Source: Zizania palustris
Lineage: Eukaryota > Streptophyta > Magnoliopsida > Poales > Poaceae
DNA: 64,000 nt
Assembly (NCBI GenBank): GCA_019279435.1
Contig: JAAALK010000081.1
Span: forward strand, 22,747,903-22,811,902
Direction of reading: 5' to 3'
Shown here: positions 1-9,317 of the stretch, piece by piece
Layout of the letters: the number at the start of each line of letters is the position of its first letter
Numbering within the stretch: the stretch's first letter is position 1
Translations under genes and position numbers: made by a program
Notes under the pieces: model-generated
What the model was told of the DNA's origin: nothing
Databases searched by the model: none
Seen by the model: only the letters and a program-made list of their open reading frames with translations

Positions 1-53
1 ATTGAATTGTAAGAGACTGAACTAAGAATGGATTCACTTGATTATCATTCTTG

Positions 54-128
54 GTAAGTTTTGTACTGTTGTTTTTTTAGTTAGATTGAATTCTAATTCA
101 AGTTTTTTTATCTTGATTATTATGCCAG
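54..128 (+). other. putative intron 1 of the MULE transposase
   Basis: The donor is G|GTAAGT at 54 and the acceptor is TTATGCCAG ending at 128. Splicing joins the short first exon (ATG at 28) to the acidic N-terminal frame beginning with 'IEPGSN' without a stop. This is supported only by splice consensus and frame continuity. Confidence 0.5.
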
Positions 129-692
129 GATTGAACCTGGCTCTAACTTGTATGTGGAAAATAATGTCACAACTTTAAGAAAAGAACCTAGTGCACATGA
201 TGACCCAAATGAAGAAGAGATAGGTGATAATAGGGAGGAAGACAATACTGAAATTAATGAGGGCTGGAGCTCGCTCCGGATTGAAAATGAGGATGTATAT
301 GGATTTGGTTTGTTGGATGAGGATACAGTTTTTATGACAATGTGATTTGGTGAAGATGATAGTAATACAGAACATGTATCTAACAATCCACCAGATGTTC
401 CAGTTATTCCTAATGACGTTGAAGATGATATTGCAAATGCTTGTATGGTTGTAAATGATGGTGGTCCCAGTATGTTGACAAGGACATAGGATTTGGATGA
501 TCCTAACATGGATGTTGAAACATTTATCCTAGCATGGATGCCTTTAGAACGGCGGTGAAACAATATGCTATTGTTAATGAGTTTGAGCTTGGGACAACGA
601 AGTTCGATAGAGCTAGATTTAGAGGGTATTGTTCCGTTGATGGGTGTCCATGGAAAATTTGTGCTAGGACGCAAGTTGATAAGAGTGTCAGG

Positions 693-1912
693 GTACTAAC
701 ATTGTTCCTTACATTATGATGAGGACATCACTAGCTCGGATATAACCATGCTTATACTATACAATAAACAACCTAAGGTGCATCCATTCTATATTAGATT
801 TACATTTTATATATTTGAGCTAAGGATGCTACACCATGAGTTGGTTTTGTTTTCAATTACATAAATTCTTTCATGGATCAAGCGACACGTTAAGAGTACA
901 TCAAGGGCATGGAACATCATGGAAATTGATTGGGGACCAAGTCAAGGCCATGAAAACATAATATACAATTCTGGGACGTTATTTATGTGCCAAGAGAAAT
1001 TGGAGATTAACTTCTACACGTTTTCGACTTAGATTCAGACTGCATGGATAGTGACAAATTCAAACGTACACAACTTTTATATGGCAGCTCTGATTTGGAT
1101 GATCGTGGACTTTTTGGAAAGCTTGAGACATCCTCTTTCCAACGAATACAACTACACTTCCAGATTCGATCCGAGGAGGTTTCAATAATCAAAACAATGA
1201 GTGTTACTCAGACTCGGACTTCAAGGAGAGCACGAGATTCACACATGCATATCTTTCACATGGAAGCTCCGATTTAGATGATCTTGGACTTTTTGGAAAG
1301 ATGAGGATGCCTACATGGAAGATAATATATTTATTCCACCTAAACAATCCCGGCCAAGGCTTAAGGATCTAAGTTTATTTTTTCTAGTAATTTTGTTTTG
1401 GAAATAATTAGTAGTTTCCATATGTAATAAGTTTCCAAACTTTGGGAACGTCCCTAGGGCTATAAATAACCTTAGAGACTTCAGTTGTAATTCGGGTCTT
1501 GATTAGATAAAAGTTTATACAATGCTACTTGTCCGTGTAAACCCGTGATCGGTTAGATCACCGGTTTCACGTTTCAGAACCCTAACTATCCTTGTGCGTC
1601 TTTCACATCCAGCAATACTAGTTGCTCCTTTATCTTGTTCTTGCTCGTTCTTCGATTGCTTGCAGGAACAAGGTTGATCACCGATAAGATCAACAACCCT
1701 TGGAGTTGGTGTATCGATCGCTAAGGCGCAACACAAACGTCTCGTACGGTTGTAGTCGAGTCGTCAACGTCGTCTCCTACCAATCGAAATTATCATCTTA
1801 TCTTATCAACTCACCGAAATATCGGGCCATCCAATTAATCCCCATCACATTATATGCAAAAATATTCACATATTGTGTACTGCTGCTAATTATACATATG
1901 TTTTATTTACAG
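693..1912 (+). other. large phase-0 intron of the MULE transposase
   Basis: The exon ends ...GTC AGG at 692, the intron opens with GTACTAAC and closes with TTTATTTACAG at 1912, and the next exon reads GTT CAA ATA AAC. The joined protein reads KSVR|VQINTN, as expected between the two N-terminal blocks of a MuDR transposase. At 1220 bp the intron is much longer than the 61- and 70-bp introns further on, because it carries a foreign LTR-like insert. Confidence 0.65.
880..1830 (+). mobile_element. probable solo LTR or LTR fragment inside the MULE intron
   Basis: This stretch is unlike the AT-rich intron around it. It contains a TATA box in GGGCTATAAATAACC (about 1458-1472), followed by a leader-like region and a CT-rich part, an arrangement typical of plant LTRs. 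It also holds two diverged copies of a motif containing GACTTTTTGGAAAG (about 1108-1122 and 1287-1301). No coding domain is present. I could not fix the ends or find a target duplication, and the family is not recognised. A truncated LTR or another noncoding repeat remains possible. Confidence 0.45.
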
Positions 1913-3444
1913 GTTCAAATAAACACAAATGATCATATATATGCATCCAATAGCAGAGTTTTTGCAAGGATGGCTTCCCAAGCTTGGGTTGCAGAAAGAG
2001 TTGTACCATATTTAAAGAAGAAGCCTAGTATTGGTGCTAAGGAACTTCAGCAAGAATTGCAAGATAAGTATAAAATCATCATACCATACCTATGTGGTAC
2101 GGGAACAGAGAGCTGCACAAAAATTATTTGGTGTATGGGATGACAGTTTTAATTGGCTATATAGATTCAAAGCAGAGGTGGAACTTAGATCTCCTGGTAG
2201 TATAGTTGAAATTGACGCAATTAATGTGGGAGAAGATGTTCATTTTAGTAGATTGTTTTGTGCATTCAAACCTTGCATAGATGGATTCTTAGAGGGTTGT
2301 AGACCTTATATTAGTATTGATTCCACTGCACTCAATGGGCAATAGAATGGCCATTTACATTATGCAACTGCATTAGATGGTCATAATTAGATGTATCCTT
2401 TAGAATTTGGTCTTTTTGATTCAGAGACTAAATAAAGTTGGACTTGGTTTATGGAAAAGCTAAGTTAGGCATTAGGACATATTCTTGCATTAGCAATTTG
2501 TACAAATGCTTGTAAGGGACTAGAAACTGCTGTCAAAACTATCTTTCCTTGGGCTGAACAGAGAGTGTGCTTTAGGCACCTCATGGAGAACATGAAGAAA
2601 AGTATCATGATTCTGTTTATGGAAACATGTGGTCTGCACCTGGAGCTTACAAAGTTGATAGATATGAGTTTTACCTCAATAAGGTGTTAGAGGCTAGTCC
2701 TGATGTTGCTAATTGTCTTAGCAAGCACCACAACTTGCTATGGACTAGGTGTAAATTTTCTAGTGAAATAAAATTTGATTATATCACCAATAACTTAGTA
2801 GAGTGTTGGAATAATTGGATCAAGGACTACAAGGACTGCTCTTGCTGATGCAATAAGAGAAAAAACCTTGGTGTTATTTGAGAAGAGCAGAAGAATAGCA
2901 CAAAGGCTCTCTAGAGTAATACTTCTAGTAGTGGTACACCATCTTAATGCAGCCTCAAAAGGAGTAGGGCACTTAAAGGTAGTAAAGGGAGGGGATGAGT
3001 CAGCTGAGGTGACAAAACTTTACAAAGATTTGGATGTCATAAGACATATTGTTTATCTTGATAGGAAAGAATGCACTTGCTTAGAGTGACAAATGACTGG
3101 TAAGCCATGTGCACATGCTTTAGCCATGATCACAACACATAGAAACCACATATGGAGTAGTATGTTGACATGGCTTATTCTATCCATAACTTGCAAAGAG
3201 CATATTCAGGAGTCATCTCTCACCTCACAGACAAGAATTAGTGGCCACAAGTTGACAAAGGATTTAAATTATTGTCTCCATTGTGTAAAAAGAGAGGAGT
3301 TGGTAGGCAAAGAAAGAATATAATACCATCTTGCCTTGAGAAAGGACAAGGCAAGATCAGAAGGCAGGTTAAATGTAAAAAATGTGGAGAATTAGAACAT
3401 CGTCAGACAAGTGCAAAATGTAGCTTGAATGAGACTAAAAAAAG

Positions 3445-3505
3445 GTACAATACTTTTATAGCATATTTTTTGAGTTCTATTGCTCCATACTAATACTATT
3501 TTCAG
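3445..3505 (+). other. small intron near the 3' end of the MULE transposase
   Basis: The donor is AAAG|GTACAA and the acceptor is CTATTTTCAG. Splicing removes an in-frame stop at 3491-3493 and joins the CCHC-knuckle exon to a short basic exon rich in K, R and N. Confidence 0.5.
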
Positions 3506-3604
3506 GATAAGAAACAACAAATATAAGTCTGAGTTAGGAAGGAAGAAGACAAGAAATGATGCAGAAGCAAGCACTTCAAGTGTTGGAAATCCCACTACTA
3601 CAAG

Positions 3605-3674
3605 GTAACTCATTGTACCCATTTTGTATTTGCACATTTGTGAACCGTGTATATTTTTTTATTGTTGCAATTAG
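3605..3674 (+). other. last intron of the MULE transposase
   Basis: The donor is AAG|GTAACT and the acceptor is TGCAATTAG. The frame is kept into the last exon, which encodes a basic tail ending LTPKKKIE. One TAG at 3679-3681 interrupts that exon. Confidence 0.4.
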
Positions 3675-3831
3675 GAGTTAGGCAATGAAGACATGGCTAC
3701 AACCATCACATCCTTCTTCCATGGAGTTTTCATATGGTGCACAACCTTCTTCCACACCCATAAAGTTAACGTTTCCGAGGAAGAAAACAGCATGCAGGAA
3801 GAAGTTAACTCCTAAGAAGAAAATTGAGTGA

Positions 3832-4130
3832 TGTTGGATTTTAATTCTGAGAATTGTGATGTATTTTCGCTCAAGACTTGGAATGTGGAAACTTGGTACT
3901 GTATTTTGGTTTAGTGTTGGCTTGTGAACTTGGTACTCTATTTTAGCTTGGTGTTGTTTTGTGAACTAGCTATGATACATGGATGCTAATTTGATGGATT
4001 CACATATATTGGTTGTATCAAACTTGCATGTGTATTTCAAGAATTTTTACATTGATTCACAAGTATTCTGGGAGTGATTCAGGAGTAAAATCCCTTGAAT
4101 TGAGGCATTAAAAAATGTTCTATGAGCAAA
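3832..4130 (+). other. 3' flank of the MULE, no gene
   Basis: This is AT-rich sequence after the transposase stop, probably 3' UTR and subterminal DNA. It repeats GTGAACTTGGTACT-like phrases around 3885-3970. I see no gene and no clear inverted repeat. It ends where similarity to the Tat Gypsy element begins. Confidence 0.5.
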
Positions 4131-5112
4131 ATAGTTTGGCAATATTCAGTTAGCTCCTGCCTCATTACTCAATCCTATTGTCAAGCCATGGCCGTTTCGA
4201 GGTTGGGGTTTAGACTTCATCGGCTAGATTCACCCTCCTTCCTCAAAAGGGCATCGGTTCGTGTTGATGGCGACAGACTACTTCACTAAGTGGACCGAGG
4301 CCGTACCTCTCAAGAACATGACTTACAATGAGGTACGTGATTTTATCTTGAGGCACATCATACATAGATTCGGCATTCCTCAAACTCTTACTACGGATCA
4401 AGGTAGTTCATTTGTTTATGGAGAAGTAAGGGACTTCGCCGAATATTATGGTATTAAGTTGATAAACTCTTCGCCTTACTATGCTCAGGCCAATGGTCAG
4501 GCCGAGTCTAGTAATAAAACCGTGATTAATCTCATTAAGAAGAAAATTGAAGAGTTTCCTAAAAGGTGGCATGAAGTGCTTTTCGAGGCGCTATGGGCTT
4601 GTAGGATTGCAAAGCACGGTGCTACCAAAGTCAGTCCATATGAGTTGGTATATGGACAAGAGGCCGTTCTGCCTGTAGAGGTAGATCTTGGCTCCTTAAG
4701 AGTGTTAAAGCAAGACGACTTATCGATCAACGAGTATGAAGCTCTTCTGAAGGATAATCTGGAAGAAGTGACCGATAAGAGACTAAGGGCTTTGGAAGCC
4801 ATAGAAGTAGAAAAAAAGAGAGTAGCCAAAGCCTACAATAAGAAGGTTAAACCAAAATCATTTCAAGTAGGAGATTTGGTGTGGAAGACGATTTTACCTT
4901 TAGGCACGAAAAGTCCCAAATTTGGTAAATGGTCACCTAGTTGGGAAGGTCCTTTCAAGATAGCCAAAATCGCTCCCAGCAATGCATACATGTTGGAATC
5001 TCTGCAAGGAGAGCGGTTTCGAAGATCTTTGAATGGCAGGTATTTGAAAAGGTATTTCCCAAGCGTGTGGCAAACATCATAAAAGGTGTCAAAAAGCCGA
5101 TATGGATGGTAT
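4131..5112 (+). mobile_element. detached fragment of a Tat-lineage Gypsy element
   Basis: The segment matches the integrase end of G1 (21145-22140, opposite strand) from the phrase AGTTTGGCAATAT to just beyond the pol stop. It has no LTR, primer site or RT next to it. It ends abruptly on the left in MULE flank and on the right in Copia pol. It is a relic of a second element of the G1 family, brought here by rearrangement or left by deletion. Confidence 0.75.
4261..5082 (+). pseudogene. Ty3/Gypsy (Tat) integrase, C-terminal part
   Basis: This is 273 residues of a retroviral-type integrase, which would insert element DNA into the genome. The core shows D in MATDYFTKW, D in TTDQGSSF and E in NGQAESSNK. 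After the core come the SPYELVYGQ block and a C-terminal GPF-type region (GDLVWKTI ... SWEGPFKI). The reading frame is open to the stop after QTS. A TAG at 4225-4227 interrupts the same frame upstream, and the H2C2 zinc finger is missing. Unlike the G1 copy it retains the 14 residues ALWACRIAKHGATK, so it was not derived from G1 itself. As an isolated fragment it is not expected to be functional. Confidence 0.85.
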
Positions 5113-5403
5113 CGCCTTCAGTTCGCTACCAAATGAATTTCTTTTGGTGCAGCTTGAAATCTAGCACACATACAAACACTAAGCATGATATCCGGCCTAG
5201 ATGCACATAAGTATAAAAGATAACCAATCATAGAACGATATACCTTTTGATCGATGGCGGTTCCTTCTTGATTTAGATCTAGGTGGTTGTTGGTTTGCAT
5301 GGGGTTTTGATGGGCTTTGCACTCTCCATGCAAAACTTCTTCAGCATGTCCTTGATGTACTTTGTTTGGCAAATAAAGGTGCCTTCCTTGAGTTGCTTGA
5401 TTT
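5113..5403 (-). pseudogene. C1 Copia reverse transcriptase, left fragment
   Basis: Read on the minus strand, this continues the C1 RT interrupted at 17218. It carries the region after the YVDD motif, with phrases EGTFICQTKYIKDML and MIGYLLYLCASRPDI, and one frameshift near 5300. It joins the right half exactly through the GATTT duplication of C2. The RNase H part and the 3' LTR that should follow to the left are absent; the sequence changes to the Tat fragment at about 5105-5115. Confidence 0.85.
5399..5403. repeat. target site duplication GATTT, left of C2
   Basis: GATTT here and at 17218-17222 flank C2 exactly, outside the TG and CA ends. Confidence 0.93.
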
Positions 5404-5819
5404 TGTAGGACCGAAAGTACCGACCAGAGGGGTGGTGAATGGGCGCCTTAAAAATTCTTTCGAATATATGGCCTGTTCCCAACACTCAACGCACCTCGAA
5501 AGACTAAGCAACAGAAAATGAACAGATAGCCTAAGTCTAAAGGTATCTAGCCTAGAAACAATTGAAGTTAAACAGAGAACTACCAAGGCAGTGCAACTAG
5601 GCAGATAAACAAAGTATGCCAGGCCAAAACTTCTCAATGAAATGATCTAAATATAAAGTGAGATGAGAAGTTACTGTTCAGATTTGTCTCCTGTTCGGAA
5701 CTCGGCGAAGCCTGCTTCGCCTGTCGGGGTCTGCTTCAGAGAAGATTGTCGAAGCCTGCTTCGGAGGTCGGTTGCGAGGTCTGCCGAAGGCAGTTGTGAA
5801 TGCCGAAGGTGATTTGATC

Positions 5820-6305
5820 TAGCCTAGTTCGAAGTGGTAGATGACGAAGTATGCTTCGAAGCAAAGTGGACAAAGTCGGAGCCTGCTTCGAAGTATGTAC
5901 TTCGAAGGCAAGGCTTCGAACACAGCTTCGAACGCAGCTTCGAACCAGGTGCTTCGAAGTTAGACCTTCGAACAGAAAACTTCGAACGCAACTCAAACGA
6001 ACAACCTTCGAACAAAGAGGCGAAGCCTGTCACACGACAGAGACCAAACCGAAGGCTATACTCTACCTTCGAAAAGAGCAAGCTTCGAAAAGAGAACCGA
6101 AGGCTGACACGCAGCAAAGAAACCAAAACGAAGCCTAGCAGAACGACAAGCTTCGAAGACAACTTCGAAACCTATCGAAGTGTGGACTTCGAACATCTAG
6201 AGGCGGAGTACCTTCGCACACACAAAGCAAGGTTCGAAGTTCGAACGAAACCTTCGAGTATGTAAGATCGAAGCCTGCCTCACGGAGCTGAGGGGCTTCG
6301 AACAG
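5820..6305. repeat. TTCGAA palindrome cluster in the C2 3' LTR
   Basis: CTTCGAA-type hexamers recur densely. Around 5910-5960 they fall in near 12-bp phase: GCTTCGAACACA, GCTTCGAACGCA, GCTTCGAACCAG. The same cluster occurs in the 5' LTR at about 15731-16216. Sirevirus LTRs are known for families of short palindromic repeats, possibly regulatory; that role is inference here. Confidence 0.8.
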
Positions 6306-6504
6306 AGAGGATGGCTTCGCCAGAAAACAGCCAGAAAAGTTTCTAGAGCCTGTCAACTTCGATCAAAAAGCTGCGCAGTAGAAGGTAAAAAGCTGGCAGC
6401 GAGTACTGTAGCTGCAGTATAGCAGTACTACATGCAACAGCATGAACTAGTACTCTTCTCGTGAGGAACAGAAGCAAATCGAAGCCTTCACCACCAGGAA
6501 AAAC

Positions 6505-6512
6505 GCTGTGAG
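6505..6512. repeat. 8-bp target duplication GCTGTGAG, left of the hAT element
   Basis: It matches 7203-7210. The empty site is seen once in the C2 5' LTR (AACGCTGTGAGCAAACC, near 16415-16430). Confidence 0.95.
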
Positions 6513-7202
6513 TAGGGATGGCAATGGTACCCGTTTACCCGTTTACCCGCGGGTAAAAACCCTATTAGGGTCGGGTATGTTCCTCAAATCATACCCGACG
6601 GGTAAACGGGTACGGGTATGGGTATTGACTACCCATACCCGTTTACCCGTTTACCCGATTACATAGATATAAAAATTAAAATCAAACCCTAGACATTCAC
6701 TTCTCCTTTCTCTCCTTCCTCCCCAAACCCTCAGCCGCCGGTGGTCTGGCCATGCCCTCGCGGGCTCGCCGGCGCTCGGTGTCGCCCCTCGCCGGCGCTC
6801 GGCGCCGCCCCGCGCGCCGCCGGCTCTGGTCGCCACCGCCTCCTACTCCCGCCAGCGCTCGGCGCCGTCCCGCGCGCCGCCGGCTCTGGTCGCCGCCACC
6901 TCCTGCTCCCGCCAGCGCTCGGCGCCGTCCCGCGCGCCGCCGTCTCTGGCCGCCACCGCCTCCTGCTCCCGCCACCGCGACGAGGCCGCGTCCGTCCTGA
7001 CAAGCCTCCGGCCGGCCTCTGTGCCGATCCAATCTCACTGTCGCACCTTCTCTTCACTCCTTTTCACGGGTAAACGGGTATACCCGCGGGTATACGGCAC
7101 CCGCGGGTAGCGGGTATGGGCATGGATTTCTACCCGTCGGGTAAACGGGTACGGGTATGGGTATGTACTACCCGTACCCGTCAGACCCGACTGCCATCCC
7201 TA
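6513..7202. mobile_element. non-autonomous Ac/Ds-like hAT element, 690 bp
   Basis: The ends are TAGGGATGGCA and its inverted copy TGCCATCCCTA. The element is flanked by the 8-bp duplication GCTGTGAG, and the undisturbed site is preserved in the other C2 LTR. Seven copies of AAACGG (or CCGTTT) lie near the ends, at 6531, 6539, 6604, 6639, 6647, 7072 and 7143. AAACGG is the known binding motif of the maize Ac transposase. The subterminal DNA is made of GGGTAAACGGGTA and GGGTATGGGTA phrases. No transposase is encoded, so movement must have used an enzyme supplied in trans. The centre is GC-rich and carries a 60-bp tandem repeat. Confidence 0.93.
6795..6974. repeat. 60-bp GC-rich tandem repeat, three copies, in the hAT core
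   Basis: Copies start at 6795, 6855 and 6915, each opening GCGCTCGGCGCCG. Because 60 is a multiple of three, long frames open on both strands, giving Arg/Pro-rich or Gly/Arg-rich products. I treat those as side effects of the repeat. The segment may be captured host GC-rich DNA. Confidence 0.85.
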
Positions 7203-7210
7203 GCTGTGAG
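7203..7210. repeat. 8-bp target duplication GCTGTGAG, right of the hAT element
   Basis: It is identical to 6505-6512. Confidence 0.95.
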
Positions 7211-7432
7211 CAAACCGAAGATTTCAAAGCCAATAAATAGGATGCATCACACGAAACAGAAGAAATAGAAACATCTAACTGCAGGGAATAAAATAGATGA
7301 ACAACAACACATTTCTTGGAGGCGCACACATGAACAGGAAGAGAAAGAGAAAATGCAAGAGACAAAAAGTGACCCAAAGGAGTGGTATTAATTTCGGCAA
7401 AAGGGGTACAATCAACCCTAGGGATTGGGGTC

Positions 7433-7442
7433 CTATTTATAG
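7433..7442 (-). promoter_or_regulatory. TATA box of the C2 3' LTR
   Basis: On the minus strand this reads CTATAAATAG. In a 3' LTR it could only drive transcription outward into C1 sequence to the left. Confidence 0.6.
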
Positions 7443-8004
7443 GCTCCCAACACTAGGAATATTCCACCTGCCCTTTAGGGTTTTTACAGACGCAAGAGTA
7501 AAGGAAAAGACTCTACTGCCCTTAGGAATTTTTACAGACATGACTGACTGACTGTGGGCCTAGAGATACAGATGACTTATCCGGAAGCTAAGCTTTCGTA
7601 GCGACTACGACTTCTCTTCTGGACAGTCGGATACAAGATCGACGGTTGTCAGTTTTGCGCTGAAACTGACAAAGCCTCCACCGACTTTGCACCAGGTACC
7701 CGGATTGGGCCGGCCCGATTCCGCAGCTCTCTCAGCCCGGCAATCACTCACCGCCCGTGTACCTGAGTCAATCCTAGTCAACAGCCCAGTGGGTCTTCTA
7801 CTGCTTCTGGCCCATGCACCCGGATTGGACCAGCCCGACTTCGCAGCCTCCTCTGCCCGACAGTCACTCGCTGCCCGTGTACCTGAGTCACACGCGGCCC
7901 ATGAAACAGCAGATCTCTTCTTCTTTTGTCCTCTTTGACTATCGTTGACAATGACTCATCACTTCTGGAGCCATGAGGCCCACGCTATTCAGCATGGCTC
8001 CTCA

Positions 8005-8353
8005 ATCTCCCCCTTGATGAGTGCATTGTCAACACTCCTCTTCTTCAGCTCTTCAGCACCTGCGAGCAAATGTGGAAACACGAAAACAAAACACAAGAAA
8101 ACAAAGAAGAAGAAAAAACTAAGGTAAAAGTTTAACCCTAATGACCGAAAGCCAAACAAAAGCAAGGAGTGGTTATTATGGTTAACCAAAACGTAAAAGC
8201 TCAAAATGAGTGCGATTTCAGAACAACAAGGATATCAACAGAGTAAGAACTCCCCCTTAAACTCTGATCCCAAATTTTCTCCCCCTTGTTGACAAGTGAA
8301 CTCATCAAGCACTCAATAGAGACACAGATTCCCCCTGAAATGCAACTCCCCCT
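8005..8353 (-). promoter_or_regulatory. multiple polypurine tracts before the C2 3' LTR
   Basis: The tract directly beside the LTR reads AAGGGGGAGAT on the minus strand (8005-8015); it would prime plus-strand DNA synthesis. Similar purine runs recur near 8250, 8279-8286, 8330 and 8346-8353. Multiplied polypurine tracts here are a reported hallmark of Sireviruses. Confidence 0.75.
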
Positions 8354-9317
8354 CAAAATATGCAGTGAATTCAACTGGAGTGCATAAGGAGTGTAGAAAG
8401 CATGCTTCTCAGATATGATTGACTACAATTACAACATCTAACAGATAAAGCAAAAGACATACTGTAACGATACATGGCATGATCAGTGCAACAAATGATA
8501 TCTAAAGAAAGTCATTTGCACGCATTTTTCAGTGTTTGCAAACAAAAACATCACCACATGTTCCAATAAACAAGCAAGGTAAAGCATGAGATGCAAAAGC
8601 TAACTGATATCTACCAAGATAAGCATTGTCCAAAAACAAAGTGCTTCAGCAAACTTGTTATCATTTCAATTTTCAAGCTTTTTCTTGTCCCTTTTTCATT
8701 TTTGCCAGGGGTTATTTGCATGTCAAACCTTATGCTGACCGACCAAGTCAAGCCTAGGCCAGAACTGGACCATCAGAAGCTTAAGACATTGGTCTTGGCA
8801 TACACTACAATGTCCTAGTTCATACCAAAGTGCTATGGTACGCAGTCCAGAACAATGCAGTGCGACAAGACAAACCCACCTGGATCTTTTCAATTTTAAG
8901 CATAAAAAGACATGGAATTTACATTTTTCTGGTTTATAGCATATTTCCATGATTAAAGCATACAGATGTCCAAGTTGCATATTTGCATCCAAGTCAGGAA
9001 CTAGCTACAAGGCATGTACCAGATAACAAGAGCATTCAGCCTACGCATGCTAGTTACCAGAAGCAATGGTGATCATTTTTCAATTTTAAAGCATAAAAAG
9101 CCATGTATATGACAGATATCAGACATATCAAGTGAACTGAAGCAAAGCATGATCATCGACAAGTAATCAAAAGCATGTACCAGCTAGAATGAGTAAAGCA
9201 GTTCAATCATATAACAGAAGCAAGCTCAAACGTGTGATATGTGAATATGCAAGATATGAACACACACAAAAAGACTCAAGAAAAAGTAAAGAAGAAAGAA
9301 AACTGACGCAAAATATC
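8005..9317 (-). other. C2 noncoding region between pol and the 3' LTR
   Basis: About 1.3 kb of AT-rich sequence carries the polypurine tracts at its left end. CAATTTTAAGCATAAAAAG-type phrases occur twice (near 8890 and 9080). I see no envelope-like ORF, though some Sireviruses have one in this place. Confidence 0.7.

Larger units (their letters stand above)
28..3831 (+). pseudogene. MuDR-like Mutator (MULE) transposase, decayed
   Basis: This is the relic of a DDE transposase of the MuDR type, which would cut and move Mutator-like elements in the nucleus. Recognisable blocks in order are an acidic N-terminus, a MuDR N-terminal domain (534-692, starting MDAFRTAVKQYAIVNEF), a second N-terminal block with ASQAWVAERVVPYLKKKP (about 1970-2090), the catalytic domain (2100-2600, with YISIDSTALNG), a SWIM zinc finger (3070-3116, CTC then CAH) and a CCHC knuckle (3371-3420). 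I place the start at ATG 28. Proposed exons are 28-53, 129-692, 1913-3444, 3506-3604 and 3675-3831; all junctions are GT-AG and keep frame. The gene is dead. In-frame stops lie at 343-345, 487-489, 2343-2345, near 2390, near 2433 and 3087-3089, and frameshifts lie near 525, 2095, 2610, 2830 and 3200. Several stops look like TGG changed to TAG or TGA. No terminal inverted repeats were identified. Confidence 0.82.
5404..8004 (-). repeat. C2 3' LTR, containing a hAT insertion
   Basis: The LTR is 2601 bp. Taking away the 690-bp hAT element and one 8-bp duplication leaves 1903 bp, exactly the length of the 5' LTR. The part from 5458 to 6305 carries about 20 copies of the palindrome TTCGAA. A minus-strand TATA box lies at 7433-7442. 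Open frames in this stretch are side effects of the repeats and I do not call them genes. Confidence 0.92.

Noticed and set aside
5736..6356. Several open frames of 70-140 codons, repeated at 15545-16267
   Set aside because: They lie in the C2 LTR and arise from repeated TTCGAA hexamers; they occur on both strands and cross the palindrome cluster.
6651..7073. Overlapping Arg/Gly/Pro-rich open frames on both strands
   Set aside because: They are produced by the 60-bp tandem repeat and high GC inside the hAT element; no domain, and frames are open in several directions at once.
8591..8992. Envelope-like gene between C2 pol and 3' LTR
   Set aside because: Only short frames occur in AT-rich sequence, with no signal peptide, membrane segment or coiled coil that could be supported.
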